From positions 1 to 64,000 of the forward strand of contig NZ_JAKCFA010000021.1 in the NCBI RefSeq assembly GCF_024198215.1: DNA of 64,000 nucleotides. The letters are read 5' to 3'. The translations under genes and the position numbers were made by a program. The notes under the pieces are model-generated. The model was not told the origin of the DNA. It made no database searches and was given only the letters and a program-made list of their open reading frames with translations. Shown here one piece after another: positions 34,322 through 42,935 of the stretch (position 1 is the stretch's first letter; the number at the start of each line of letters is the position of its first letter). Source of the stretch: Myxococcus qinghaiensis. GTDB taxonomy: Bacteria; Myxococcota; Myxococcia; Myxococcales; Myxococcaceae.

Positions 34322-37030
34322 TCAGAGGCGCTCGGCGGCCCGGATGGCGTTCTTGTAGGCCGGGTCGAAGGTCGGGAGGAAGTCCGGCTGCCCGTTGTGA
34401 AAGGGGTCCTTGGGGTTGAAATCCTTGTAGGCCTGCTTCAGCGCGGCGACCAGCTCGTCCTTGTTCTTCGCCTCACTCACCGGGTCCGAGTTTCCCGGCA
34501 CGAAGTGCTGGAGGATGGTTGACAGGGCCCACGACGGCTTCTCCGTTCCCTGGGTGATGCCCTCGACGAAATCGACGAGCTGGCTGGAGTCCAGCTTGAG
34601 CCGGTCCGCGACCTGCTTCAGTCCATCGAGCTGCTCGAGCGCTCTGTCGTCTCCATTCAGGAGGCCTGGAATCTTCTTCGTGAGTCGCTGGACATCCTTG
34701 GGGTCCAGCTTCAGGTCCTGGGTGAGCTTCTGGGCGACGCGGCCATCGGTGTTGAGGAGGATTTCCTCCAGCTTGGGCTCGTTCACCGCCGCGTGGAGGT
34801 ACTCGGCCCGCTTGTCGTTGAATGCCTTCTCCTTGCGAGCGGCCTCCTTGTCGTCCTTCTCTCCCGAGATGTGGCTCGCGAGGATTTCACCGCCCGCGTT
34901 GATGACGGCCCCCAGCCCTCCTACGAGGGCGCCGGCGGGCGCGGTCACGGGGAAGGCCTCCAGTCCGCTTCCGACGATTCCGATGACGTCTCCGCAGAGC
35001 GCGATGACATTGCCCACGTTGCCGTCCCCGGATGCGAGCTCGCTGGCGTTGACCCAGGCGGAGGCCGAGTTCGCGAGGAGGCCGAGCCCCGGCGTGACCC
35101 TGGCCACGAAGTCCGCGTGCTTCGCGGCGTTCGTGTACTGCGTCCACTTTCCAGCATTGACGAGGCTCTGGGTGGCTCCCGCGAAGAGCTCGGCACCGCC
35201 CTGGGTGGCCTTGGAGAACTCCTTGATGGCTTCCGACGTGCTGGAGTCGTCCCCGGCGCCGTTCTCCACGCTCCAGGCGATGAGCGTGGCCTTCAGCAGG
35301 CCCCTGCCCAGGGGATTCTGGCCTTCGAACTCCTTGGCCAGGTTCTTCAGGAGGGTCGCACGCTCGCTCTTGGGAAGCTTCTGGTCTTCGAAGCCCTGCA
35401 TGAACTTCGACACGCCTGCCTGGATGTCGAAGAGCGGCTTGACGTTGTCATCCGCGAACCGCTTGAGCTCCTTCAGCTTCTCCGTGAAGTCCGCGATGGC
35501 GCTCTTCGGATCTCCTGAATTCTCGGCGATGTGCTGGGAGAGGCCACCGGAGATGGCGGGCCCGGTGATGTCCTTGTCGAAGTCCTTGAACCCGGCGAAC
35601 GCCTCCTTGAGGGCCGGGTCCTTCTTGATGTCGATGACGAGGTCCAGGGCTGTCTTGGCGGCGCCCGAGTTGGCGAGGGTCTGGAGCGACTTGTAGAGGT
35701 CCTTGGCGCCACTGGGGTTGGTGGAGGCGCTCTTGAAGATGCCCTCCTTGTGCTTCTCGACGGTGGCGGCCAGGTCCTTGGCCGCCTGGGCCTCGGCCGC
35801 GAAGACGGCCTTGTTCTCGGGCTCGTTCTTGAACTTCGTGATGAGCTTCTGCTGCTGGGCCGTCGTGAGCGCCGGGCCGAAGCCCGCCACGAGCTTCTGC
35901 AGCTCCTGGCTCTTCTCCTTGGCCTTTTCGCGCGCCTGGTCGAACCGGCCCTGGGCGCTGCGGATTTCCGTCCCGGCGACCCGGGGGCCGGACCAGCCGG
36001 GCTGCATCTCCTGGACGATGCTGCCCCAGGCCGCGCTCTTCTGGGCGAGGCCGCCCATCTCCGGGTCCGTGAGGGTGCCCCTGGCCTTCGCGGCATCAAG
36101 GGCAATCAAGACATCGTTGCGGCATTCGCCCGCTCCAGGGTTGGTGGGGTACTGGCCCTTGTCATCCTTGTCGAAGAGGCTGCGGTCCAGGGGACTGTCT
36201 CCCTTGGAGAGGCGTGGGTCGACAATCTCAGCGAGGGTGCCGTCCTCCTTGGCGCACTTGACCAGCTGCGCGAGGTACTCGGGGTCGTGCCGATGCCGCG
36301 ACACCAGCTCGGTGAACGGGCTGCTGCGCTCGGCCTGACTGGAGAGGCCCTTGATGCCCTGCTCGTAGTCCTGGGTGGCCTGCTCCGTCGGAGTGGCCGG
36401 CTTCTCCGAGTCCGCCACCATCATCTTCTGCAACCCCGGGGGCACCTTCGCCCGCTCCAGCGCGGTGGCCCGCTCGGCGGAGCCCGGGGGCGCGGCGAGG
36501 ATGTTCTTCACGTGGTTGGCGGAGAGGCTCCCCGCTTCCTCGTAGTGCGGCTGCGCCTTCTTGAAGGCCTCCAGCGACTCGTAGGACTTCTTCGTCGTCG
36601 GGTCGAAGACCGACTCGCCCTGGCGGACGACGACGTGTCCGGACTCGCCCTCCGCGCCTGCGCGCGTGTCCTTGAGGAAGACCATCTCCGAGCGCCCGCG
36701 CAGCTTTGGCGTGGCCTTGTTCGCCCAGTCGGCGGCGACGTCCAGGCAGTTCACCTGTCCGTCCTTCGCGTCCTCCGTGAGGAGTGACGTGGCCGGGGCC
36801 TCGGTGCCCAGGCGCTTGTCGAACTCCGCCTGTCGGGACGGCGTGGCCTCGAAGGCCGTGCCGGACTTGAGCGCGGCCTCCGCGGCCTGCTGGGCCTCCG
36901 CCGCCTTTCGCGCGGCCTCCGCCGCCCTGCGCGCCGCCTCCGCCGCGCGTCGGGCCTCCTCGGCGGCGCGACGTGCCGCCGCATCCTGCTCACTGACGCT
37001 GCCTCGACTGCTCGCGGGTCCGACGCTCAT
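34322..37030 (-). CDS. Large protein with a papain-like Cys-His-Asp domain and hydrophobic segments
   Basis: 902 residues, no signal peptide. After an Ala/Arg-rich coiled coil (19-53) comes a domain with C95 in QVNCLDVAADW, H132 in SGHVVV and D143 in VFDPTTK, the order and spacing of papain-like/transglutaminase-like hydrolases, including toxin-type peptidases and deamidases. The middle (about 160-690) is long, charged and helical. About 695-770 is hydrophobic and Gly/Ala-rich (NVIALCGDVIGIVGSG; PAGALVGGLGAVINAGG). The end (about 790-902) is helical again (NTDGRVAQKLTQDL, PGLLNGDDRALEQLDG). GGAG lies seven bases before ATG 37030. It may be an effector delivered by an unknown route. No immunity gene is obvious. 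Assignment is by motif only. Confidence 0.7.
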   Translation of the reverse strand: MSVGPASSRGSVSEQDAAARRAAEEARRAAEAARRAAEAARKAAEAQQAAEAALKSGTAFEATPSRQAEFDKRLGTEAPATSLLTEDAKDGQVNCLDVAADWANKATPKLRGRSEMVFLKDTRAGAEGESGHVVVRQGESVFDPTTKKSYESLEAFKKAQPHYEEAGSLSANHVKNILAAPPGSAERATALERAKVPPGLQKMMVADSEKPATPTEQATQDYEQGIKGLSSQAERSSPFTELVSRHRHDPEYLAQLVKCAKEDGTLAEIVDPRLSKGDSPLDRSLFDKDDKGQYPTNPGAGECRNDVLIALDAAKARGTLTDPEMGGLAQKSAAWGSIVQEMQPGWSGPRVAGTEIRSAQGRFDQAREKAKEKSQELQKLVAGFGPALTTAQQQKLITKFKNEPENKAVFAAEAQAAKDLAATVEKHKEGIFKSASTNPSGAKDLYKSLQTLANSGAAKTALDLVIDIKKDPALKEAFAGFKDFDKDITGPAISGGLSQHIAENSGDPKSAIADFTEKLKELKRFADDNVKPLFDIQAGVSKFMQGFEDQKLPKSERATLLKNLAKEFEGQNPLGRGLLKATLIAWSVENGAGDDSSTSEAIKEFSKATQGGAELFAGATQSLVNAGKWTQYTNAAKHADFVARVTPGLGLLANSASAWVNASELASGDGNVGNVIALCGDVIGIVGSGLEAFPVTAPAGALVGGLGAVINAGGEILASHISGEKDDKEAARKEKAFNDKRAEYLHAAVNEPKLEEILLNTDGRVAQKLTQDLKLDPKDVQRLTKKIPGLLNGDDRALEQLDGLKQVADRLKLDSSQLVDFVEGITQGTEKPSWALSTILQHFVPGNSDPVSEAKNKDELVAALKQAYKDFNPKDPFHNGQPDFLPTFDPAYKNAIRAAERL

Positions 37031-37353
37031 GAAGGGGCTCCAAGGGGATGGGGAACTCTTGACGTCCCCATGAGCAAGGTCCGGGCCTGCGCGCAAAGGC
37101 GCGAAAGGGCGAGGTATGCCCACCCTGGCCTGTAGGCCGCGGACTACAACGCGCGGCGGAGTTGATGGCTGCCGCCTGCGATGGGCCAGGGCCTTTCGAG
37201 GACCGGCGCCGGGACAACCGTCACCTGGCGGAACAACCTCCCGCCGCCCTCATTGCGTCCAGGACACTCGTCCGTGCTCGCGCGAGCACGGCCTTGTCTT
37301 TCATTGGGGACAGAGGCGTCCTGCGCGCCTGCAACCCCACGCAGGAGGTGTCC
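37031..37353. other. Intergenic region between divergent genes, contains an 18-bp palindrome
   Basis: About 320 bases with no credible gene. It must hold the promoters of the papain-like gene (minus) and the GlcG-like gene (plus). The one clear element is CGTGCTCGCGCGAGCACG (37273-37290), a perfect 18-bp palindrome 63 bases before the GlcG-like ATG; it could be an operator or, folded as a 7-bp stem with a 4-base loop, a hairpin followed by TTGTCTTTC. Confidence 0.5.
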
Positions 37354-37749
37354 ATGGTCCGTCTGGAAGACGCACGTCGCATCATCGCCGCGGCAGAGAA
37401 GAAGGCCCAGGAGCTGGGCCAGCCCATGAACATCGCCGTCGCGGACGAAGGCGGCAACCTGGTCGCCCACGTGCGCATGGACGGGGCGTGGCTGGGCAGC
37501 ATCGACATCTCCATCAAGAAGGCCTTCACCTCGCGCGCCTTCGACATCTCCACGCAGGACCTGGCGAAGGCCTCCCAGCCGGGAGGTCCGTTCTACGGCA
37601 TCCACGCGTCCAACCACGGGCAGGTGATGATCTTCGCGGGCGGTGTCCCGCTGAAGAAGAACGGCAAGGTGGTGGGCGCCGTCGGCGTCAGCGGCGGCTC
37701 CGGAGACCAGGACCACGCCGTCGCCACCGCGGGCGCGTCCGCCTTCTGA
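37354..37749 (+). CDS. GlcG/HbpS-family (haem-degrading-like) protein
   Basis: 131 residues. MVRLEDARRIIAAAEKKAQELGQPMNIAVADEGGNLVAHVRMDGAWLGSIDISIKKAFTSRAF is the signature of the GlcG/HbpS family (former DUF336), ending in FAGGVPLKKNGKVVGAVGVSGGSGDQDHAVA. Members bind haem or small acids; some are linked to glycolate or diol use. No signal peptide in the chosen form. CAGGAGG six bases before ATG 37354 fixes the start although the frame extends further upstream. Stands alone. Confidence 0.9.
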   Translation: MVRLEDARRIIAAAEKKAQELGQPMNIAVADEGGNLVAHVRMDGAWLGSIDISIKKAFTSRAFDISTQDLAKASQPGGPFYGIHASNHGQVMIFAGGVPLKKNGKVVGAVGVSGGSGDQDHAVATAGASAF

Positions 37750-37962
37750 GCGGCACGGAGGACCCGTCAGGGGGTGGGGCTGGCCGCCCCGGGAGGACGT
37801 GGTGGGGCCCCCCGGCGAGGAGGGGCTTCCCTGTTCTCCTGGCGCTGGAGGCCCCGGAGGGGGACCGGTGCGCAGCGAAGCCGTGCCCCGGCCCTGCCCC
37901 TGTGCTAATTCGGGCGGGTCGCAAGGCGACGATGTCCCACCCCTCCCTCCGGAAAGACCTCC

Positions 37963-38904
37963 ATGGCAGGCAGCAGCCTGATTGCGCTCCTCGACGACAT
38001 CGCGACCATCCTGGATGACGTCTCCATCCTGACGAAGGTGGCGGCGAAGAAGACGGCGGGCGTGCTCGGAGACGACCTGGCGCTCAACGCGCAGCAGGTG
38101 ACGGGCGTCAACGCGGACCGCGAACTGCCGGTGGTGTGGGCGGTGGCGAAGGGCTCACTGGTCAACAAAGCCATCCTGGTGCCGGCGGCGCTGGCCATCA
38201 GCGCGCTGGCGCCCTGGCTGGTCACGCCGCTGCTGATGGTGGGCGGCGCCTTCCTCTGCTTCGAGGGCTTCGAGAAGCTCGCCCACAAGTTCCTGCACAG
38301 CGAGGAGGAGGACAGCGCGCACCGGGAGGAGCTGCGCGAGGCGGTGTCCAACCCGAGCGTGGACCTGGTGGCGCTGGAGAAGGACAAAATCAAGGGCGCG
38401 GTGCGCACCGACTTCATCCTCTCCGCGGAAATCATCGCGATTACCCTGGGCACCGTGGCGACGGTGGGCTTCGCCACCCGCGTCTCGGTCCTGGTGGGAA
38501 TCGCCCTCATCATGACGGTGGGCGTGTACGGGCTCGTGGCGGGCATCGTGAAGCTGGACGACGCGGGGCTGTACCTCAGCCGCCAGCCGGGAGCCTTCCA
38601 GAAGAGCCTGGGCGCCGGCATCCTCCGCACCGCCCCGTGGCTGATGAAGTTCCTCTCCGTGGCGGGGACGGCGGCCATGTTCCTGGTGGGCGGCGGCATC
38701 CTCGTGCACGGCGTCTCCAGCCTGCACCACGCGGAGGAGTCCCTCACCCGGTGGGCCGCGGGCGTGCCGGGCGTGGGAAGCATCCTGGGCGGGCTTGCCC
38801 CCATGTTGCTCAACGCGGTGGTGGGGCTGGGCGCTGGCGCCGTGACGGTGCTGCTCTTCACCCTGGGCAAGAAGCTGGTGAAGGGGCAGGGCGCGAAGAA
38901 GTAG
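37963..38904 (+). CDS. DUF808 family (YedI-like) inner-membrane protein
   Basis: 313 residues, multi-spanning. It opens MAGSSLIALLDDIATILDDVSILTKVAAKKTAGVLGDDLALNAQQVTG, the invariant start of the DUF808/YedI family, and has six or so membrane segments (LVPAALAISALAPWLVTPLLMV, IIAITLGTVATVGFATRV, VLVGIALIMTVGVYGLVAGIV, AAMFLVGGGILVHGV, LGAGAVTVLLFTL). The function of the family is unknown. Apparently a single-gene unit. Confidence 0.93.
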   Translation: MAGSSLIALLDDIATILDDVSILTKVAAKKTAGVLGDDLALNAQQVTGVNADRELPVVWAVAKGSLVNKAILVPAALAISALAPWLVTPLLMVGGAFLCFEGFEKLAHKFLHSEEEDSAHREELREAVSNPSVDLVALEKDKIKGAVRTDFILSAEIIAITLGTVATVGFATRVSVLVGIALIMTVGVYGLVAGIVKLDDAGLYLSRQPGAFQKSLGAGILRTAPWLMKFLSVAGTAAMFLVGGGILVHGVSSLHHAEESLTRWAAGVPGVGSILGGLAPMLLNAVVGLGAGAVTVLLFTLGKKLVKGQGAKK

Positions 38905-39064
38905 CGCGAGTTCGAGCGCCAGCGCGGTCGAGGGACTCGCCACTCGCGAGTCTCTCCCCCTGGCGCTCCTGGAGTGAGCCGACCCGTGCGTGGGCCTCCG
39001 GGCGGTGACGCTCGATATTTCTCGCGGGGCTTTCCCGCCGGGATTCGGGGTCCACGTTTCCGCC

Positions 39065-39120
39065 CGACCAGCAGCTTCTTGAGCCTGCTGTTCTCCTCCG
39101 CCAGGGGTGACTTCGACCTC
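39065..39120 (-). pseudogene. Possible remnant of an IS3-family OrfA transposase
   Basis: On the minus strand about 18 residues read PLAEENSRLKKLLVGRKR, like the leucine-zipper end of IS3-type OrfA (LEEENxRLKKLLAE). Nothing on either side continues the match, so at most a relic remains. The short length makes chance resemblance possible. Confidence 0.25.
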
Positions 39121-39301
39121 GGGGATTCCGGTAGAGCCAACCCTGTATCTTTGACTGTCGAGACGTATGTCTTTGCGGCCCCGTGGAAACCCCTTAGTCT
39201 GACATTCGATGCCATTGGTGTGACACGGCCGGAGCACAAAGATTCATGTGTGCTGGAGTTCCCTGTTTTGATTTGTAATTGAATCAGGAGCGGTGTTAGT
39301 A

Positions 39302-39347
39302 AGGCATTGGCTTCGGCCACCCCGCACAAACAACACAGGAGAAGTCC
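39302..39347 (+). promoter_or_regulatory. Leader conserved with the paralogous gene at 50600
   Basis: AGGCATTGGC (39302-39311) lies 36 bases before the ATG and is followed by GGCCA and GGAGAAGTCC directly before the start. The minus-strand leader of the paralogue has the same blocks, with AGGCATTGGC 37 bases before its ATG. Likely shared promoter or leader element. Confidence 0.5.
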
Positions 39348-39920
39348 ATGACGAGGAACGTGAAGCGCTTCCTGGCTGGCTCGCTGCTGTCTCTCATCCC
39401 GTCCATCGCCCTCGCCGGACAGGTGGAGCACGGGTTCCCTGATCTCCTCTCCGAGCGTACCGAGTACGTCAGCCTCCGCGCCGAGGGAGTCCAGGTTCCC
39501 GTGCGCGAAGGTTCCGGTGGCAACTCCGTCGCCGCGGCGAACGAGGACCTGCTCGTCTTCAACAACAGCGGCCTCAGCCTCACCCTGGGCATCCAGGTGC
39601 TCACGGGCGGCCTGAACGGCGTCTACAATCCCTATCCCTGCCCCCCGGCCCTGGGCAGCCTGTGTGGGTACCAGGTCGCTGCTCCCGCCCCCACCGTGGC
39701 GGCCCCGGTCGTACAGCAGTACTACTGGACGGCCAACGCGGCGAATCCGGCGGCCGGGAAGACGTGTGTCTGGCGGGTGGAGGTCACCGACGTCGCTGGC
39801 AGCTGCGCGGCGCAGGTGTTCTTCGGCACCTACGGCGGCGCGGTCTGCACGCTGGACGCGGTCAATTCCTTCATCGACCCGACCACGTGCTACGCGCAGA
39901 TCGTCACCAACATCCAGTAA
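39348..39920 (+). CDS. Secreted 190-residue protein, paralogue A
   Basis: 190 residues with a signal peptide (KRFLAGSLLSLIPSIALAG). The mature chain starts VEHGFPDLLSERTEYVSLR and has a central APAPTVAAPVVQQYYWTANAANP and a C-terminal KTCVWRVEVTDVAGSC...YGGAVCTLD...PTTCYAQIVTNIQ with a set of cysteines likely forming disulfides. A protein of exactly the same length and plan is encoded at 50028-50600. No known family recognised; it looks like a small extracellular beta-rich protein. RBS GGAGAAG precedes the ATG and a hairpin terminator follows. Confidence 0.8.
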   Translation: MTRNVKRFLAGSLLSLIPSIALAGQVEHGFPDLLSERTEYVSLRAEGVQVPVREGSGGNSVAAANEDLLVFNNSGLSLTLGIQVLTGGLNGVYNPYPCPPALGSLCGYQVAAPAPTVAAPVVQQYYWTANAANPAAGKTCVWRVEVTDVAGSCAAQVFFGTYGGAVCTLDAVNSFIDPTTCYAQIVTNIQ

Positions 39921-39937
39921 TTCGAAGCTCGCGCCGT

Positions 39938-39961
39938 CAGGGGCCTTGCATGAGGCCCCTG
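39938..39961 (+). terminator. Hairpin terminator after secreted protein A
   Basis: CAGGGGCCT (39938-39946) pairs with AGGCCCCTG (39953-39961), 6-base loop, 17 bases after the stop codon; flanking CGCC/GGCG can extend it. Downstream TGTCTTGTCGTT is T-rich. Confidence 0.65.
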
Positions 39962-40099
39962 GCGGTGTCTTGTCGTTGCGAGTGATTGACCTGGGGGCGC
40001 GCCGCCGGTCGTAATACCTCCCGGGTGGTAGAGACAGGGTTGTCCGCGTGAGGCCATCCTCCCATTCCAATCGTGGCATCTGGACTGGGAGTCGACTTC

Positions 40100-40360
40100 A
40101 TGCGTTACATCACCGAAATCCAACTCGAGGGCGGTGCGCTTCACGAGCACATCTCACGCCTTCGCTGGAAGGAAGAAGCCGGGACGGGCGAGAGCAGCCA
40201 CGCGGAGCTGGTCCGGTGGGTCCAGGAGGGAGGCGATGCCCGGGTGCGCGTCGGGTCCACGGACGTGAAGGTCGCCGTGGTGGACGCCGCGCGGCCCCAT
40301 CTGAGGACCAAGGCCAACGGCATCTTGACGGACAACCTGCTCGAGCTGCCACGGTTCTAG
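40100..40360 (+). CDS. DUF3892-like small protein
   Basis: 86 residues: MRYITEIQLEGGALHEHISRLRW opens like DUF3892 proteins, which are short, strand-rich and typically end with a DNLLELPRF-type motif, also present here. Function of the family is unknown. The ATG at 40100 starts the family pattern; an upstream in-frame start at 40073 is less likely. It has GGGAG about nine bases before the ATG. Monocistronic. Confidence 0.8.
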   Translation: MRYITEIQLEGGALHEHISRLRWKEEAGTGESSHAELVRWVQEGGDARVRVGSTDVKVAVVDAARPHLRTKANGILTDNLLELPRF

Positions 40361-40408
40361 GACGGGCCGCGGGGCCTCGCAGGCGTGGGACTGGCGAGCG
40401 CGCTCGGG

Positions 40409-41491
40409 TCAGACCGGCTTGTTGAGGTGCGCGGCCTGGTAGATGAAGTCCGCGCGACTGTCGACGCCGAGCTTCTCGAAGATGGACCGCACGTGCGTCT
40501 TGACGGTCTGCACCGAGATGCCGAGCTCGCTGGAGATCTGCTCGTTGGACCAGTTCCTGAGCAGGCTCATGGCGATTTCGACCTCGCGGCGGGTGAGCTC
40601 CTTCTTCATCGCCTCGGGGAGGGGAATGGACAGGGGAATCTCGGTCAGGACGAGGGCCCACTGGCGAGGCCCCTCGGCCTCAGGCAGCTCGACGAAGCGG
40701 ACGACCCGGTAACCGTCGTTGTGGAGGGAGACCCAGACGTCGTTCTGGAGTCGCGCATCCGCGTCCATGCGGGTCAACGCCGTCAGTCGCTCCATGAGGA
40801 CGGAGGGGATTCCCGAGGAGTGCAGCTCGGAGCGGGCGTACCACCGCTCCAGCATCACCGCGGCGCGCGGCGAGCGCAGCACCTCGCGCGCGGGAGGCGC
40901 CGCGATGAGGTAGGCGGAGTCGGGGCTGTTGTAGAGCACCTCCAGCAGGTTCGCGCCGGAGGAGACGACCTGCATTTCGCGGCAGTTGCGTATCGTGTTC
41001 AGCAGGTGGCGCGTGAGGCTCTTCAAGCGGGCGGCGTCCTCCACCGAGAAGGCGAGTCGGCGGTCCCGATAGAGGGTGAAGGCCCCGAGCAGGTCGGCGT
41101 TCGCGGGGAGCAGGATGGCCATGACGTGCTCCAGGCTCAGGTCCAGCTCGCGGCTGCGCTGGTACAGCGCGCTGTGCTCCAGCTCCCTGCGGGTGAGCAT
41201 GTCCGAATCCCGGAGCACCTCATTGGGCCGGGCGAAGATGGGGGGACGCACGAAGTCATGGTCGACCCATTTGGAGTACTCATCCAGGAGGGCGAGCCGG
41301 TGGCCGGGGACGAGCCATTGGAAGTCGACGGTGGTGCCGAGCGTGATGAGGCACAGGCCCATGTAGTCGGCGGGGGTGAACTCGAGGAGGGGGCCGCGAG
41401 CGGCCTCGAGGGCCTTGGGGAGGGACAAGGAGCTGTTGAGCGCCTCGATGACCCTGTCCCTGAGCAACCAGTCACGTGAGCTGAAGTTCAT
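40409..41491 (-). CDS. LuxR-type transcriptional regulator
   Basis: 360 residues. The C-terminal 65 residues are a GerE/LuxR helix-turn-helix: LTRREVEIAMSLLRNWSNEQISSELGISVQTVKTHVRSIFEKLGVDSRADF. The N-terminal 290 residues are unassigned, with a possible GAF-like part (LLPANADLLGAFTLYRDRRLAFSVEDAARLKSLTRHLLNTI). No receiver domain or AHL-binding domain is evident, so the signal is unknown. Start set at ATG 41491; there is no strong ribosome-binding site. It is divergent from a lipoprotein gene that may be its target. Confidence 0.85.
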   Translation of the reverse strand: MNFSSRDWLLRDRVIEALNSSLSLPKALEAARGPLLEFTPADYMGLCLITLGTTVDFQWLVPGHRLALLDEYSKWVDHDFVRPPIFARPNEVLRDSDMLTRRELEHSALYQRSRELDLSLEHVMAILLPANADLLGAFTLYRDRRLAFSVEDAARLKSLTRHLLNTIRNCREMQVVSSGANLLEVLYNSPDSAYLIAAPPAREVLRSPRAAVMLERWYARSELHSSGIPSVLMERLTALTRMDADARLQNDVWVSLHNDGYRVVRFVELPEAEGPRQWALVLTEIPLSIPLPEAMKKELTRREVEIAMSLLRNWSNEQISSELGISVQTVKTHVRSIFEKLGVDSRADFIYQAAHLNKPV

Positions 41492-41802
41492 CGACGAGAG
41501 CGTCCTTCCCGCGCGGTCGGGCCGCCTTGCGGCGCCCTGCGTGTGGTCCGCCATCAATAGGCGCGAGCGCGCGGGCTGTCCCTCCCCCATCGGGGGGAGT
41601 CCCCCGGGCTTGACTCAGGGCCCTGTCGCATCGTGTGGGCCACCAGGGGCTGGCACCGCGAAGCGGCGGTGGCACCCGCGTAGGGGATTCGCCATGACGA
41701 GCCCGTCAGAATCCGCCGAGCCCGGGTTTCGGGTTTCAGAGGGAGCGGCGCGCTGCACCGATATTGCACTGGGGGCCCGGCTCACTGAAGGGGGAGGTTC
41801 CC
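41492..41802. other. Intergenic region between divergent regulator and lipoprotein genes
   Basis: 311 bases holding both promoters. G/C runs (CCCCCATCGGGGGG near 41586, CCCCCGGG near 41601) can fold, and TGGCACC occurs twice near 41650-41673, but no complete sigma54 or LuxR-box site could be read. No credible gene. Confidence 0.4.
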
Positions 41803-42870
41803 ATGCGATGGATGCACACGTTGGCTGTGGGTGTACTGGCGATGGCGGGCGGCTGTACCGGGAGCAAGGTGGAGAGCGGGCAGGACATCGTCCTGAGCGG
41901 CAGGTTCATCGACGAGTCGGGCGCGCCGCTCCCGGAAGCGCAGTTGAAGCTCTACCGCAGCGAGAACTCCTCGTGCGCATTCGCCGCCTTCACGTCGAGC
42001 TGGAAGTCGGTGAAGACCCGGGCTGATGGCACCTTCGAGCTGGAGTTGCTGGGGGCCGACACCCGCATGGGGAGCATCGCGCGCTGCTTCGTCGCCCGCT
42101 CGCCCGACCGGGCCGAGGGAAGGAGCCTCTCCGCCTACTTCCTCATCCAGGAGTCGAAGGTGGAGCTGCCGACCTTCCAGGAGTGGAGGGGCGCGCTGAC
42201 GGCCACCGAGGAGGCGCAAGGCGTGAGCGTGGGCTTCAAGCCCCTGTCCGCCACCCACGGGGCCGGGAGCGATGAGCACGTGCTGTCCGTCGGCCCTTCG
42301 AGCATCGAGGTGGCCTGGAAGGTGACCCAGACCTCCTCGCCCGTGCGGCTGAGTGACTACGTCCTCGAGGACGCGCAGGGGCTCAAGGCCTTCGTCAGCG
42401 TGGACCGCCAGGCGAAGGTGGGGGACGTGACGGTCGGCCTCTCCTACTCCAGTGATGATGTCGCCATGCCCCGGCGCGCGCTCATCCCGGCGAGCCGGGG
42501 CGCGGCGTGCACCTACGTGGGCTCCGACACGCCCTGCCGCATCACCAACGGCGACCTCGATGGGCTCGTGCTCTTCCAGTCGGGAGTGCAGGAGGTCTCC
42601 GTGCAGCTCTCGCGGTCCGCGGTGCTTCGCAAGGCCGTGCTGCGCAACTTCGAGGTGTCGGGCGCCATGACGGAGCTGGTGCTGGAGGGGAGCGCCGACG
42701 GCACCCAGTGGCTGCCCCTGGCCAACCTGCTCGCCGGTGCCGGCGTGCGGCCCTTCATGGAGGTGGACCTCACGGGCACGACTCCCGTGTCGCGGGTCCG
42801 CGTGCGCGCCACCCCGCGGGAGACGACGGGCCAGCTGCGCTCGCTGGGCCAGCTCTCCCTCTTCGAGTAG
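41803..42870 (+). CDS. Lipoprotein with CNA-B-like and discoidin-like regions
   Basis: 355 residues. Lipobox at C18 (LAMAGGC). Residues about 30-75 look like a carboxypeptidase-regulatory/CNA-B strand set (LSGRFIDESGAPLPEAQLKLYRS ... TRADGTFELELLG). The C-terminal 150 residues (VSVQLSRSAVLRKAVLRNFEV; ELVLEGSADGTQWLPLANL; VSRVRVRA) resemble a galactose-binding, F5/8-type fold. GGGGGAGG six bases before the ATG fixes the start. Probably a surface protein that binds sugars or peptidoglycan. Divergent from the LuxR-type gene. Confidence 0.7.
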   Translation: MRWMHTLAVGVLAMAGGCTGSKVESGQDIVLSGRFIDESGAPLPEAQLKLYRSENSSCAFAAFTSSWKSVKTRADGTFELELLGADTRMGSIARCFVARSPDRAEGRSLSAYFLIQESKVELPTFQEWRGALTATEEAQGVSVGFKPLSATHGAGSDEHVLSVGPSSIEVAWKVTQTSSPVRLSDYVLEDAQGLKAFVSVDRQAKVGDVTVGLSYSSDDVAMPRRALIPASRGAACTYVGSDTPCRITNGDLDGLVLFQSGVQEVSVQLSRSAVLRKAVLRNFEVSGAMTELVLEGSADGTQWLPLANLLAGAGVRPFMEVDLTGTTPVSRVRVRATPRETTGQLRSLGQLSLFE

Positions 42871-42888
42871 CGACGCGCCCGGGAGGAG

Positions 42889-42923
42889 GCCGTCGTCGCC
42901 TGGGGGGCTCGGGCGACGGCGGC
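42889..42923. terminator. Hairpin between convergent genes
   Basis: GCCGTCGTCGCC (42889-42900) pairs with GGCGACGGCGGC (42912-42923) with one G-T pair and an 11-base loop, between the lipoprotein and protease stop codons. Confidence 0.5.
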
Positions 42924-42935
42924 TGGCGGCGAGCC

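Larger units (their letters stand above)
38905..39347. other. Long intergenic region with a possible IS3 remnant and an AT-richer promoter zone
   Basis: 443 bases without an intact gene. From about 39100 the base composition becomes clearly less GC-rich, notably TTTTGATTTGTAATTGAATC near 39267-39286, which is likely part of the promoter of the secreted protein at 39348. The minus strand holds a short transposase-like fragment described separately. Confidence 0.5.

Noticed and set aside
37905..40079. A 724-codon minus-strand frame across DUF808 and the secreted-protein gene
   Set aside because: Spans two confident genes and their intergenic space. Only a transposase-like scrap within it was kept, at low confidence.
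41650..41675. TGGCACC repeats as a sigma54 site before the lipoprotein
   Set aside because: No TTGC at the required distance.
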